A stretch of 64,000 nt of DNA. Origin: Planotetraspora thailandica. GTDB taxonomy: Bacteria; Actinomycetota; Actinomycetes; Streptosporangiales; Streptosporangiaceae. The first letter of the stretch is position 1; each line of letters begins with the position of its first letter. The translations under genes and the position numbers were made by a program. The stretch spans positions 124,001 through 188,000 of the forward strand of contig NZ_BOOR01000007.1 of NCBI RefSeq assembly GCF_016863335.1. Reading direction: 5' to 3'. Under the pieces are notes generated by a model that was not told the origin of the DNA, did not search any database, and worked only from the letters and a program-made list of their open reading frames with translations. Of this stretch, positions 35,981-46,100 are shown piece by piece.

Positions 35981-36663
35981 GAGGTCTTCCTCCGAACTTC
36001 GATCTCATGGTCGATTGAGAACCTTCGTAGGAGGTGGATCTCCTCGTCCGCGAGGTCCTTAAGAGTCAGAGTCCGGCCGGTCAGCCGATCCAAGACTGAC
36101 AACAACTCGGTTGGTACGTCGGACGCTTGTTGAAGATCGTCTGAGAGCTGCTGAAACTTGTTCGTGAAGATCCCGACGTCGGATGCCGTGAGGCTGGTGC
36201 TGGAACCGATCTTCCGCAGTTCGGTTAGGCGCTCTCTGGCCTGTGTCAGTTCCGTTTGCTTCAGCATGGGCAGTCTGTGGGTAGGCAGAGCATCGAGTTG
36301 TTCGGTGGCCCATGCATGCCAGGCCTCGTGCGTGGCCTCCCTGATGCTCGCCGTGGCCTTTTCAATCTTCTGCTTGGCCGCGTTGAACGCTGAGTCGGAC
36401 GGGAGTGCACCACCCTCGGCCCTGCGAGCGAGGTCGTTGAGTCCGGCCGGGGCGCTGGAGAGATCGATCTCGCGGTCGGTCTCTTTCATTACTGCGCGGG
36501 CAACTCGGAGTTGGTTATCCAATTGGCCTAAGGAAGTCCTGACAGCCTGGAGGCGCTGCCGCACTCGCTGTGCTTGCTGCTCGCCTTGCTGGCCGAGTTC
36601 GAGGCGCCGGACTTCACCGCGCAAGGTGTTCGCCTTGTCCAAGACGGAGATCGGCTGTGTCAT
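35977..36663 (-). CDS. dpdI: DpdI-like coiled-coil protein
   Basis: A 228-residue, almost wholly helical protein with two long coiled-coil stretches (residues about 8-60 and 125-165; for example RVRQRLQAVRTSLGQLDNQL and TQARERLTELRK). No catalytic motif is visible. It sits between dpdH and dpdJ as DpdI does in described Dpd clusters, and the symbol rests mainly on that. ATG 36663 overlaps the dpdH stop by 4 bases. It could be a scaffold linking the ATPase DpdH and helicase DpdJ. Confidence 0.6.
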   Translation of the reverse strand: MTQPISVLDKANTLRGEVRRLELGQQGEQQAQRVRQRLQAVRTSLGQLDNQLRVARAVMKETDREIDLSSAPAGLNDLARRAEGGALPSDSAFNAAKQKIEKATASIREATHEAWHAWATEQLDALPTHRLPMLKQTELTQARERLTELRKIGSSTSLTASDVGIFTNKFQQLSDDLQQASDVPTELLSVLDRLTGRTLTLKDLADEEIHLLRRFSIDHEIEVRRKTS

Positions 36664-39600
36664 TCCTTTGTGCCCTCCGCCCCGATCAGAGCCGCCCACT
36701 CCTGGAGAAGCCTCTGCACTTCGTTGGTGACCGAATCGCCCATGGCGTCCTTCCGCTCACTGGCATCGGCGAGTGCTCGTGTCAGCCAGGCATCCGAAGC
36801 CACCAGGAAGTTGCGGATCGCCTGGAGACTTGTCCCGTGGTCACGAGCGGCTGCTACGAACGCCTTCTCGAACCGGCCCTCTGCCGATGTGGAGGCGATG
36901 GCTTCGAGATCCCGTTCAGCAATGGTTACTGCACGCCAGTCCGCGCTCTCGGCGGCTGCGGCCAGTTGAAGAATCCTTTGCCGCTCCACGAGGTTCGGCG
37001 ACAGGCCGACGGTGTCAGCGGCTCCGAGACTGGCTCGGACAGCATCCACCGTGGCCTTGCCTTCAGCGCCACGCGGCGCGCGCGTTCTGATCTCCGCGAC
37101 AGTCTCTTTGAGTTGGCTGGTCTGTTGGCCGACCACGCTATCGAGGCCGCTGAGTCCTGAGACGGTGGTGTTGCCAACCCATTTCGGCACTCCGCCCGAG
37201 GCGTCCCAACGCCAAGACCGCGCAGCTTCCAGGACGAGTGGTAGCGCCCGGGCAGCATCGATCATGCGTACGGCACCTGTCGCCCCTTGGCTGATCCCCA
37301 GGCGTGATCGGAGAGCCACCACCAGCGTTGGGCGTTCACGCAAGTGCTTTTCAAGTAGTTGGCGCCAGGCTGGAACCCGAGACTCCAGGTCCCTGCGGTT
37401 CCAAGTGCTGCCATCGTCGAAAGCAGCATCCGTGAGATCGGTATCGCTCATTCCGGGCCAGACTCGGCCGGCCAGGGCTGCACCCATTAGCGAAACCCTT
37501 AGACCCATGACGAGGCTCTCGTCAGAACTCTCGAGGGATTCTACAAGCGCTTTGGAGAAGCTTTCAGCGTAGCGTTCGGCGATGCTCGCCAGTCGCCAGG
37601 TCGCCTCCGAACGCGCGCCAGGGGCACCGGCTTGCGACAACAGCAGCGACTGGAAGAACTGGCTGTTGGTCGCATTTTTGGAGAAGGAGATTGGCGCCTT
37701 TTCAGCTCCAGCGACGTTCTCCGTTGCTCCCTTGATCGAAACAGTGGTCGCCCTGGCAGGCCAGACCTTATCGATCTCGCCCTTGCCTAACTCCTTCATG
37801 AGAGGAGAGGACCAAAGGTAACGGCGGGTGACCGCATCCACCACCATGGTGCGCAACTCCCGAGAGAGGTTTGAATCAAGTACCTTGTCGCGCGACGCCC
37901 AATCTTCGAGCGACTGAATTTTTCTCTTGAGCGAAGCCGAAACCGGGTCGCTAGGAGGCGACGGCGGCATGATCTTATTGATCGTCCCTGTGCCTCGACT
38001 AGTATCACCATCGCCACTCGTTGGGAGCGAATCCTCTCCGAAAGCAGGCAAACCGAACGCTTGCCGGATACCCTCCTCGATACGCCCGGGATTGGCTGGT
38101 GCATCCGCCCAGAACTCGAGAACAAGTCGGTGCCTGTCCGGGTCGACATGGTTATGGTTGCCGATGAACTCATCGACGCTTGTCGGCAGAGCAGGGTCGA
38201 CCTCTGCCGTCTGGAACCGCTCGCGGAAGCGTTTGGTGGGGAAGGCGCCGTCTCGAATCTCGTCGGCCGAGTCGATCAGGACCGGTCGAATGACGTTGCC
38301 AAGGAAAGTGCGGGGTACGAACGCCCAGGGCCGGTCGGGTGGAGCAACCGAATGGACCATGCGGAGAAGCGAGGAACGGTTGAACGGGTAGAGGCCATAC
38401 CCCTCGCTCGTCTGGCCGAATGACTCGTGGCATTCGGTCTTGAAGGAGCAACTCTCGCAGGCGTTCGAGAAGTCCTGTCCGCCAGTTCTTTCGAGCGCCT
38501 CCCGGCCGACGCGTGCGGCGTTGAGGTATCGGCCTGCGAACGAGGCGATCTCTTCTATCCCGGTGTTTGCCTTATCGAATACTCGATCGAGGTCATAGAC
38601 GTAACCCGTGGTAGAGGCAGCTACCCGACTCATCACGGTTTCTGGAAGGTCCCGGAAGTAACCGGTAGTCACCGCCATCAACGTACGCATACTCGCATAA
38701 CGTTGACGTCCCTCTCGGGTTGCCGCTTCGGTCAGTGCTTCCAGGAGTTCGCGCTGCACACCCTGAATAAGCGCGAAGTCCTCCACCAGGAGGATGATCT
38801 CCTTGCCCTGCTTTGCATAGGTCTCTCGAACCTCGAGCATCGCCTTGACAAGTCGACCAACCCCGATATTGGAAGCACTCTTTACGGCGCTTTCCATATG
38901 CTCATTTAGCATGTCGACGGCGTCCTGCTGAAGGCTCGGCGTGGACAGCAGTTTCGCCAGGAGTCGCTGTGCAATCACCGAGGCCTGCTTCACCTCTTGG
39001 ACCTCCAGTGGAAGGTCTTCGACCGAGAAGCCCGGGGGACGCTCAGGATTTTCCAGATTACGATTGTTCAGAAGTTGGGCCGCGTACTGTGGGATGTATT
39101 TTCCGGACGCAAGGAGGTATTGCTGGATGTAAGGGTCTTGAAGGACTGCCGCGAGTCCTTTCGGGCCGGAAAGGATACGCGCCTGCTTGGATGGCACCTC
39201 ATCTGGCCCGGTCTTCGCGAGTGCCTCATTCAGCGCATTGACAAGACGGCGCGACAAACTCTCCTCGGTCATCCCCTCGCTGAAAGATCGGACGTCCTTG
39301 CGGAGTTGATCGAGAGAATCTCCTTCGGCGCCCTCGAGAAGTTTCTCCACGACGGATTTGAGACTGGTCTCCGACTTCTCGAGGTAGATCATTCGCCGTC
39401 GCGCAGAGGGGGGAATATGTTCCCGCACCCACCGGACCAAGTGCGATTTTCCGGATCCGGAGTCACCGACCACTGGCATCAAGAGAGTGCCTGTGTTCGA
39501 TTTGGCGTCCAGGAAGTCTTGCAGAACGGTTCGCTCGTCGACTGTCGCGTCCGTTGGCGTCAGAGAACGACCATTGATAAGCGAACGCCTGATTCTCAGT

Positions 39601-39710
39601 GGGGCGTGTGTCGCTAGGAAGACCCCAGCGGACGGGTTGACTGCCTCTGTGCTGACCGTCGCAGATGCAGTTCCGGGCACCCAGCAGAGGTAGTTGCGAA
39701 GGTCAGCCAT
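36660..39710 (-). CDS. dpdH: DpdH, P-loop ATPase
   Basis: A 1016-residue ATPase. The Walker A motif GDSGSGKSHLVRWV is at about residue 83, and EIILLVEDFALIQG supplies the Walker B-like acidic pair. A Cys cluster, ACESCSFKTECHESFG, about 430 residues in, may bind zinc. The large C-terminal region is helical. ATG 39710 (MADLRNYLCWVPG) is preferred over longer readings because it overlaps the dpdG stop by 8 bases. In Dpd systems DpdH belongs to the restriction set; architecture resembles BREX BrxC/PglY-like ATPases, but that link is only impressionistic. Confidence 0.75.
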   Translation of the reverse strand: MADLRNYLCWVPGTASATVSTEAVNPSAGVFLATHAPLRIRRSLINGRSLTPTDATVDERTVLQDFLDAKSNTGTLLMPVVGDSGSGKSHLVRWVREHIPPSARRRMIYLEKSETSLKSVVEKLLEGAEGDSLDQLRKDVRSFSEGMTEESLSRRLVNALNEALAKTGPDEVPSKQARILSGPKGLAAVLQDPYIQQYLLASGKYIPQYAAQLLNNRNLENPERPPGFSVEDLPLEVQEVKQASVIAQRLLAKLLSTPSLQQDAVDMLNEHMESAVKSASNIGVGRLVKAMLEVRETYAKQGKEIILLVEDFALIQGVQRELLEALTEAATREGRQRYASMRTLMAVTTGYFRDLPETVMSRVAASTTGYVYDLDRVFDKANTGIEEIASFAGRYLNAARVGREALERTGGQDFSNACESCSFKTECHESFGQTSEGYGLYPFNRSSLLRMVHSVAPPDRPWAFVPRTFLGNVIRPVLIDSADEIRDGAFPTKRFRERFQTAEVDPALPTSVDEFIGNHNHVDPDRHRLVLEFWADAPANPGRIEEGIRQAFGLPAFGEDSLPTSGDGDTSRGTGTINKIMPPSPPSDPVSASLKRKIQSLEDWASRDKVLDSNLSRELRTMVVDAVTRRYLWSSPLMKELGKGEIDKVWPARATTVSIKGATENVAGAEKAPISFSKNATNSQFFQSLLLSQAGAPGARSEATWRLASIAERYAESFSKALVESLESSDESLVMGLRVSLMGAALAGRVWPGMSDTDLTDAAFDDGSTWNRRDLESRVPAWRQLLEKHLRERPTLVVALRSRLGISQGATGAVRMIDAARALPLVLEAARSWRWDASGGVPKWVGNTTVSGLSGLDSVVGQQTSQLKETVAEIRTRAPRGAEGKATVDAVRASLGAADTVGLSPNLVERQRILQLAAAAESADWRAVTIAERDLEAIASTSAEGRFEKAFVAAARDHGTSLQAIRNFLVASDAWLTRALADASERKDAMGDSVTNEVQRLLQEWAALIGAEGTKE

Positions 39711-40599
39711 TGTAGTCCTTGAAAACGGTGACCGAACTGAAGGTGTGCGGGGTCGATGGGCGTTCCGGGTCATTTATGCTCAGCAGCTGCTTGGCGTCGG
39801 CCTCTCGTCCGAACTTGAGCCATTCCTCATAGCCTCCACGCAGTAGAGCGAAGGAGAGGGCAGGACCGGCGGTCGTGTCACCGGGGGCTTCAACTCCAAG
39901 AGTTCGTGAATAGGCTCCACCCGGCAAGACCGGAAGTTGGTCACGCAGCGAGCGCACGAACTCCACTGCGTTGACGTTCGCTTTGTGCTCCCAGGTCTCC
40001 ATCACGGTCTGCCTGATAGCCACGGTGCAGTCAGGTACGCAATGGTTGGGATCTCCCATGGTGGGAAGTGCCGGCGCGGCCAGGCCGATGGTGGTGGCCC
40101 ATGACGTGAACCTGTTCCAGCGTGTGGGATTGGGGATGGCAGGACGAGCCTCGGCTATCAAGGCGCCGTCCTGCATGGCTTCGAAATTGTTCGCCCCGAC
40201 CGTGACCGCTGTCGGGTCCAAGCTGAGGAACCAGCAAAGCGCTCGGTTGAGGTCAGCCGCACCGGTAGTCTTGTCGCCGTTCATGATTACTTCGTTCAGC
40301 TCAGGTTTGAATACTGATTTCCGCAGAACGGCGCAAAAATCTTCCCAGTTGGTGCCGTCGAGGGTCGCCGCTCGCCCCGCGAGCGAGACCCGTTCGTCCT
40401 CGGTCTTCTGAATAACGCCCAGGCCCAGCAGTGTGCCAATAGCCTGATCGAACATCTTATGATCATCGCCAGTAAGCGACGATGGGCTAAGCAACTTGCG
40501 TGCTCGGTCCAGGGTCATTGGCCGCTTCTCATGAACAAGAAGTCGCACTACAGTCCACATGGGCACGGGAAGGGAAGCATCGACATTGATCAGAGTCAT
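39703..40599 (-). CDS. dpdG: DpdG-like protein
   Basis: A 298-residue protein without catalytic motifs that I can identify. The N-terminal 75 residues (MWTVVRLLVHEKRPMTLDRARKLL and MFDQAIGTLLGLGVI) look like a winged-helix domain. ALCWFLSLDPTAVT and NRFTSWATTIGLA follow. It lies between the RecQ-like dpdF and the ATPase dpdH, which is where DpdG is expected. ATG 40599 directly abuts the dpdF stop, so translation is almost certainly coupled. DNA or protein recognition is inferred. Confidence 0.7.
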   Translation of the reverse strand: MTLINVDASLPVPMWTVVRLLVHEKRPMTLDRARKLLSPSSLTGDDHKMFDQAIGTLLGLGVIQKTEDERVSLAGRAATLDGTNWEDFCAVLRKSVFKPELNEVIMNGDKTTGAADLNRALCWFLSLDPTAVTVGANNFEAMQDGALIAEARPAIPNPTRWNRFTSWATTIGLAAPALPTMGDPNHCVPDCTVAIRQTVMETWEHKANVNAVEFVRSLRDQLPVLPGGAYSRTLGVEAPGDTTAGPALSFALLRGGYEEWLKFGREADAKQLLSINDPERPSTPHTFSSVTVFKDYNG

Positions 40600-43188
40600 C
40601 TAAAGCGCCCCCAACGCGCTTTGAATGGAGAAAGTGCTGCTATGAATGTCAACAAGACGGTGTCCCGGCTTCTTGGGGTGCGGCAGATCCTGATGGTGAA
40701 GTAAATAGGTTAAGTCGGTACTCCAGAAGCGATCCTTTACGTCATCTTCTATATTGTGTTGATTGGAGCCGAGTACCCAGACAACAGGACCTTGATAACT
40801 GTTGAGGAGATCCTCATCCCGATCTGCGATGACAACGCTAGGGCGGACCGACTTCTGAATCTTGCGAAAGATGCGGTCATCGATACCCGGACCCCCGATC
40901 ACCCTGATACCTCGACGACATAGCGCCTCGAGGAGATCAGGAACAAGGCTTCTAGCTTCCCCCTCGTCCTTCCACCAGATGCTCACGTTCCTATCGCCCT
41001 CGGCCATATAGTTCCGCAGTGGAAGATTTGCGTCAGTCTGCCATTGAGCAAGTGGCGGGTGTGGTTGCCACCCGGTCCTATAAAAACCCCCTGGAGGCGG
41101 AAGCGCCCTCTTCTGGCGGCAATGATTGCATCCTCTGCAGTTCGGCGAAGTGCGGAGTGGGCCGTCACTAGTCGGCAAGGTGTAGTAGTCGACGAGCACG
41201 TCTGCCATGCACACGTCGCCGGCGACTGCGCTCTCAAGTTTCGCAAGTGCTTTCCTCTGGCTCGTAAGCATTCCACTCCGCGCATCCTCGATAGCTTTAT
41301 TGAAGTATTTCCGGTTGTTAGTCGCGCCGTCGAGGATCACGACATCTACGCGGGTGGGCAGTGTCTCGTAGTAGGCCGCGAGTCGCTCCGCCCATTCATC
41401 TTCCAGTTCGTCTGCACTGCGGTCCGGTAACGCCGGAGTCCTCACCTCAACCAGTTTGGCCCGCACCATGAGGTTGAGTGTGCGGATGTTCCAGGTGCGG
41501 TTCGTCTCGGTGCTGATGGAGATGTTCGGCGGTCGCGTGTCCAAGTTGATCAGATAGCCGTTCTCTGTCTTGGCCACCTTGTTGTTGAACATGCTGATCC
41601 ACCTAGGCCATGCCTGGCCCTTGATGATGACCGGATTGTTTAGGCTCTTGGCGATTTCACTGTCTCGCCGGGTCCTGGCCATGTAGGCAATGGACGGAGA
41701 TCCGTCGCGTCCTCCGCGGCCAACCTCCTGGTAATACCGGTCTACGGTCTCCGGCAGGCAGGCGTGAACCACGCTCTTCACATCTGCCAGGTCGATCCCC
41801 AAGCCAAAGGCGGACGTCCCGACGATCACGTCGTAGCGCGTGGGGAGCGGCCCGGATGCTCCGTCACCGCTCCATCCCTCCATCCGTTCGCGCCGTTCGT
41901 TGGCGCTGGAGTCGCCCGTGACGGACGCCGTGCGGAGGAACCCTTCCTCCTTGATCCGAACCTCCCAGTTGTGGGCATCCTCGACCCTGGACACGTACAA
42001 GATCAGCGGTCGCGGCAACTTTGCCACCGCTTCCAGCACTACCTCTTCCCGTTCGTGCTCTGGCAAGGACTCGATGTAGTAACTCGGTTCACTCCTCAAC
42101 TCGGAGGCCCAGACAACCTGGGTTGTCTCTGGTTCACCGTAGAGATCCTTAATTGCGTCGACCTGCTGTGCCGTAAGGGTGGCACTCATCGCGATCGTTC
42201 GCGGTTCCCGTCCCTTCGGTGAGCGACGGATCCATGCACGGCGCTGGCCCGCCATCGCCTGGAAGTCCGGCCGGAATTCATTGCCCCACTGCTCGATGAG
42301 ATGTGCCTCGTCGATGACGAAATAGCGCAAGAACCCTGCTTCGGCCGCGTCGTCCAACGCCTTTTGGAGGCCGGTGGTAACTGACTCCGGAGCAGCGTAG
42401 ATGACCGGTTGTCGGCCAGTGCGGATGTCTTCGCGAAGTTCACGCTTCAAATCGGTCGGAAGTTCCCCTATGTAGGCGTAGCGCCCACTCGGTGCAGCAC
42501 GCCTACTCTCGCCCAGGAGTTGCTTCGTCCGCCGTTCCATGTCTAGTGCCAGTACGACAGTAGGCACGACGACGACTGATACGCCAACTCCCTTCTCGTT
42601 GAGCAGGATCGGGGCGAGTGCGACAGGGGTCTTACCGTGCCCTGTCGGGAGGCACAGGATGGTCGTGCTTCCCGGAGGTGCCATTGCGACTGAGCGGGCG
42701 ACCTGACGCTGGCCTACCGAGTAGTAAGTGTCGTATCCAAGGGACGCGGCCCAGAACGGGTCAGCCGGCAGACCATCGAGAGTGCGTCGTTGCGGCGAAT
42801 CCTGACCCCGGTAGACATCGCGAAAGTCGGCTTCGGCCGCCTCCTTCGCCACACCATCAGGAGTGGACGGGTGCCAGGGCACCGCGCTAACCACCAAGTG
42901 CTTCGGGCCTGTCTGCGCAGCCTGGCATCCGCTTTCCCACCACTGGTCGAAGGTCGGGAGGAGCGGATCAATCGGCACGGTGAGGGGCGAGCGATTTTCA
43001 CGCGCGACGGACTCCAGGAGGATCTGGCGGGTGAGGGCAGCCACGTCACGACATCCTGCGGCCCCGAGGGGCAAGGCAGCTAGTGCATCCGCAAGTCGAC
43101 GTACAGTCCCACTGGCCCCGTCAGGAACCATGACGTTCGGCCACTCGGCATAGATTTGTTTAGCTTGAACCCAGCTACTCGCGGTCAT
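40600..43188 (-). CDS. dpdF: DpdF, RecQ-like helicase
   Basis: An 862-residue RecQ-type SF2 helicase. Walker A is LPTGHGKTPVAL near residue 183, DEAH is in FVIDEAHLIEQWG near 293, motif III AMSATL, and motif VI YYQEVGRGGRDG. A four-Cys site (CRGCNHC with neighbours) lies in the C-terminal half, followed by a Rossmann-like segment (GIRVIGGPGIDDRIF and PSVVIADRD) similar to phosphoribosyltransferase-like domains found on defence helicases. ATG 43188 overlaps the dpdE stop by 4 bases; the longer open frame upstream is the antisense of nothing useful and lies inside dpdE. Confidence 0.85.
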   Translation of the reverse strand: MTASSWVQAKQIYAEWPNVMVPDGASGTVRRLADALAALPLGAAGCRDVAALTRQILLESVARENRSPLTVPIDPLLPTFDQWWESGCQAAQTGPKHLVVSAVPWHPSTPDGVAKEAAEADFRDVYRGQDSPQRRTLDGLPADPFWAASLGYDTYYSVGQRQVARSVAMAPPGSTTILCLPTGHGKTPVALAPILLNEKGVGVSVVVVPTVVLALDMERRTKQLLGESRRAAPSGRYAYIGELPTDLKRELREDIRTGRQPVIYAAPESVTTGLQKALDDAAEAGFLRYFVIDEAHLIEQWGNEFRPDFQAMAGQRRAWIRRSPKGREPRTIAMSATLTAQQVDAIKDLYGEPETTQVVWASELRSEPSYYIESLPEHEREEVVLEAVAKLPRPLILYVSRVEDAHNWEVRIKEEGFLRTASVTGDSSANERRERMEGWSGDGASGPLPTRYDVIVGTSAFGLGIDLADVKSVVHACLPETVDRYYQEVGRGGRDGSPSIAYMARTRRDSEIAKSLNNPVIIKGQAWPRWISMFNNKVAKTENGYLINLDTRPPNISISTETNRTWNIRTLNLMVRAKLVEVRTPALPDRSADELEDEWAERLAAYYETLPTRVDVVILDGATNNRKYFNKAIEDARSGMLTSQRKALAKLESAVAGDVCMADVLVDYYTLPTSDGPLRTSPNCRGCNHCRQKRALPPPGGFYRTGWQPHPPLAQWQTDANLPLRNYMAEGDRNVSIWWKDEGEARSLVPDLLEALCRRGIRVIGGPGIDDRIFRKIQKSVRPSVVIADRDEDLLNSYQGPVVWVLGSNQHNIEDDVKDRFWSTDLTYLLHHQDLPHPKKPGHRLVDIHSSTFSIQSALGAL

Positions 43189-46100
43189 CGCATGCCGATC
43201 TGCTGGCCGAATCGGACGATGCAGGTCGCCGCAACAACCTTGACCGTTGGGCGCGTAAGGCTGTCGATCAGCGTCTGTGTAACGGTCACGTCCGTGAGCA
43301 AGCTCTCGGCGTCGCCCACGAGGTGCCCTGCTAGTTGGCGGGTGTGCGCCTGCGCCACGGTGACAGCGACGCGCTGCCTTGCCTCGTCCTGTGCTCGCGC
43401 ACACCGCTCGGACAGTTCCTTCGTTTCAATCAAATGGGCTCTTGCGGCCGACTCCGAGGAGGAGCCCGAGGCCTGGTAGCCATCCCATCCGTTGAAGACC
43501 TCGAGTAAACCCGGTAGGCGCGTCGCGTTGAAGTTCTGGTCCGTCTTCTTGTCGTAGGGTTGGTCCAGCCACGCCCGGGCTTTCCCGTCGGTGACTGGCT
43601 TGCCAGATCCCGCGTCAACCCAGACCTTGAGCGTGAACGGAGCGAGAAGTTTGTCGGCCTGGCGCCGCAGTGCGCGAACCGCGTCGGGATGATCGCCCAC
43701 AAGGGTGAGAGCATCGGTGAGATCTGCCTCGACCAGGTAGTCGAAGCCGAAGTACGCGCGCGGGTCCCCTCGGTACCCCCTGTCGAGTCGCCGGAAAGCG
43801 GCTGCCTGGCCACGGTCCTCCCGGTACACGGCTTCGGCCAGAACATTGACAAGGGGGTTACCGATGCGGAGCAGTCGCGTGCCTGGGTGCCTGAGGGCGA
43901 CGTTGCGGTTGAATGTTCCTCGCGAAACCTCGGGCGTGAGCCACGGGCGCGCGGCACGCCACAGACGTGGCTCAACCTTCGGCGTCGGCCCGGATACGTC
44001 AAAGATCATATTCGGGGAACCGTCGACGGTCCTCTCCTCGTAGCGGAGTCCGATCCCACCCGAGGTGTCGACGTAGCCGGACAGGGCCTGGCCGGTGTCG
44101 CGCCAACCGGCTTCCATTTCCAACAGGGAGGTGGCGATGTCACGGCCCTCGATTGAGGTCTCGTGGATCGATTCGAGCATGTCCATCTTGTCGATCTCTC
44201 GTCGGGCCTCGGCGAGGTCGGCCTTGACCCGCGCAGCCATGGCCGGTAGGCCTTCGAGGCCATGCTCAAGTCCCGAAGCCCAGACGCCGTTCAGCCCTTC
44301 GGCGATGGCATCTTGAAGCGTCGAGACGGACACCGAGAACAACTCGTACCCGTTCACCAACAGTTCAGCCCATGCCTCGAGGTAGGAGGCACCGGTTTCC
44401 TCATCGGCCAATCGGTACTGCGGAGCGGGGGTCCGCTGGTCGGATGATCCGGGGTACCTGTCCACGCGGCCGAGTCGCTGCTCGAGTTGGTTCGGCGACC
44501 AGGGCAACCGTAGATGGATTACCGCGTCCGCCTCCTGGAGGTTGAGCCCTTCCTCTGCGGTGTCGTCTGCGATTAGTACGCGAGTCTTGGGGCCTTCCTT
44601 GGCAGACCACTTCACCAGCGAGCGCTCTGACGTCTCGGTTCCCACCCTGTCGGAGTGTTCAAGGGCGGCGATGTTTGGGAAGCGTCTGCTCATGCAGTCC
44701 GTGATCGCCCCTGCAAGCATCCCGGGTCCGCAGAAGATCACCGTCCGGCGACTCTTCTTCAGGGCTGGCAGCAGATCAGTCACTAGTGCGTTGACGATTT
44801 GAGACGGGTCGGCTTCCTGCCCCGCCGCCTGCCATTTGGTAAGCAAGGGGCGTTCCACGTCGAGGACTTCGGGCTCGGCCAGTAGAGCGCGCTCCTGGGC
44901 ACTCAGCCCCGCCCGAACGGCTGCTCCTTCGTCTTGGTTGATACGCCAGGCGAGCGCGTCGCTCAGGTCGTTGGTCCAACCGCTCGCTCGGGGAGAGAGG
45001 ACGGCGAGCACCATCGCGTACTTCGCCTTCTGGTCCTCCAGGTCATGGTCGAGAAGGTAATCCCAGATCATGGATCGCCAGTCCATGAGCATGGTCTGGG
45101 CGGCCTCGAGCGCATTGTTCGTCGTCGGAAGACTGACGGGAGATTGCCGTCCGCGGACCTCGTAGGGGAGGTACATGGCTTCGGGATCATCGACGGTGAC
45201 GCTCAACCTGCGGTGTCTGATGACGCGGCGGTGGAGTCTGTAGGCCTCGCTGATGTGCGCCCGTAGCGCCTCGGTTCGCGCCTTGAGGTCGGCTTCGTCG
45301 ACGCCTTCGCGGAGTTCGTCCTCCTCATCCAACAGGGCGAGGACCTCTTGGCTCAGTTCGCGGAACCGCTCGTCGGAGTCGGGGATGAGCTTTTCGATGT
45401 CTGCGATCGCGTCGGGAAGCAGGTAGGTGAACTCGCTGTCCAGGGCGTGAACGTAGCTCGCGAGTTCGGAGCGCAGTTGGTACTTGTGCTCGAACGCAGC
45501 GAGATCGGACCACTTGTAGAGGTTCGGGTCGAGGAGATGTAGCAGCGCAAGTTGGGTCACGTGGTTCGACATGACCGGAGTCGCGGTCATCAGGAGAACA
45601 CGCGTCGAGGTGTGGACGATGTGCGCGAGTTGCCTATAGGGACTGGCCTCCTCAGTCGTGACCTGGACAAGGCGGTGCGCCTCGTCCACAACGACCAGGT
45701 CGCTGCCCTCCCAGCCCGACCATCGTTCAGGGGATTCGTGAGAGAGAATCTGGATTTTCGCGTAGGGGAAGTCCTCGATGAAGAACTTGTCGACAAGTTC
45801 CCGTCGCCACTGGCGTCGCAGGACGTCAGGAGCGATGACGCTGACCTTGGCGCGGGGGTTATCGATCAAAGTCTGGCGGATCACATAGCCAGCCTCGATC
45901 GTCTTACCTAAGCCGACCTCGTCGGCGAGTAGGTAGCGCTGCACGGGATCGGACAGCACGGTAAGTGCCGCGTGCACCTGATGCGGGAAGAACTCGACAG
46001 CCGAAGACAGCAGCGCCGAGGTGCTGGCGGAGGCTGCGCGCTGGGCGACGAGGTTACGGAGGAACGGCAAGCGAGCGTTGCGGAAGTAGCCAGACTCGTT

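Noticed and set aside
36660-39710. BREX ATPase (BrxC/PglY)
   Set aside because: P-loop and size are similar, but no pglX, pglZ or brxL is nearby and the neighbours are Dpd genes.
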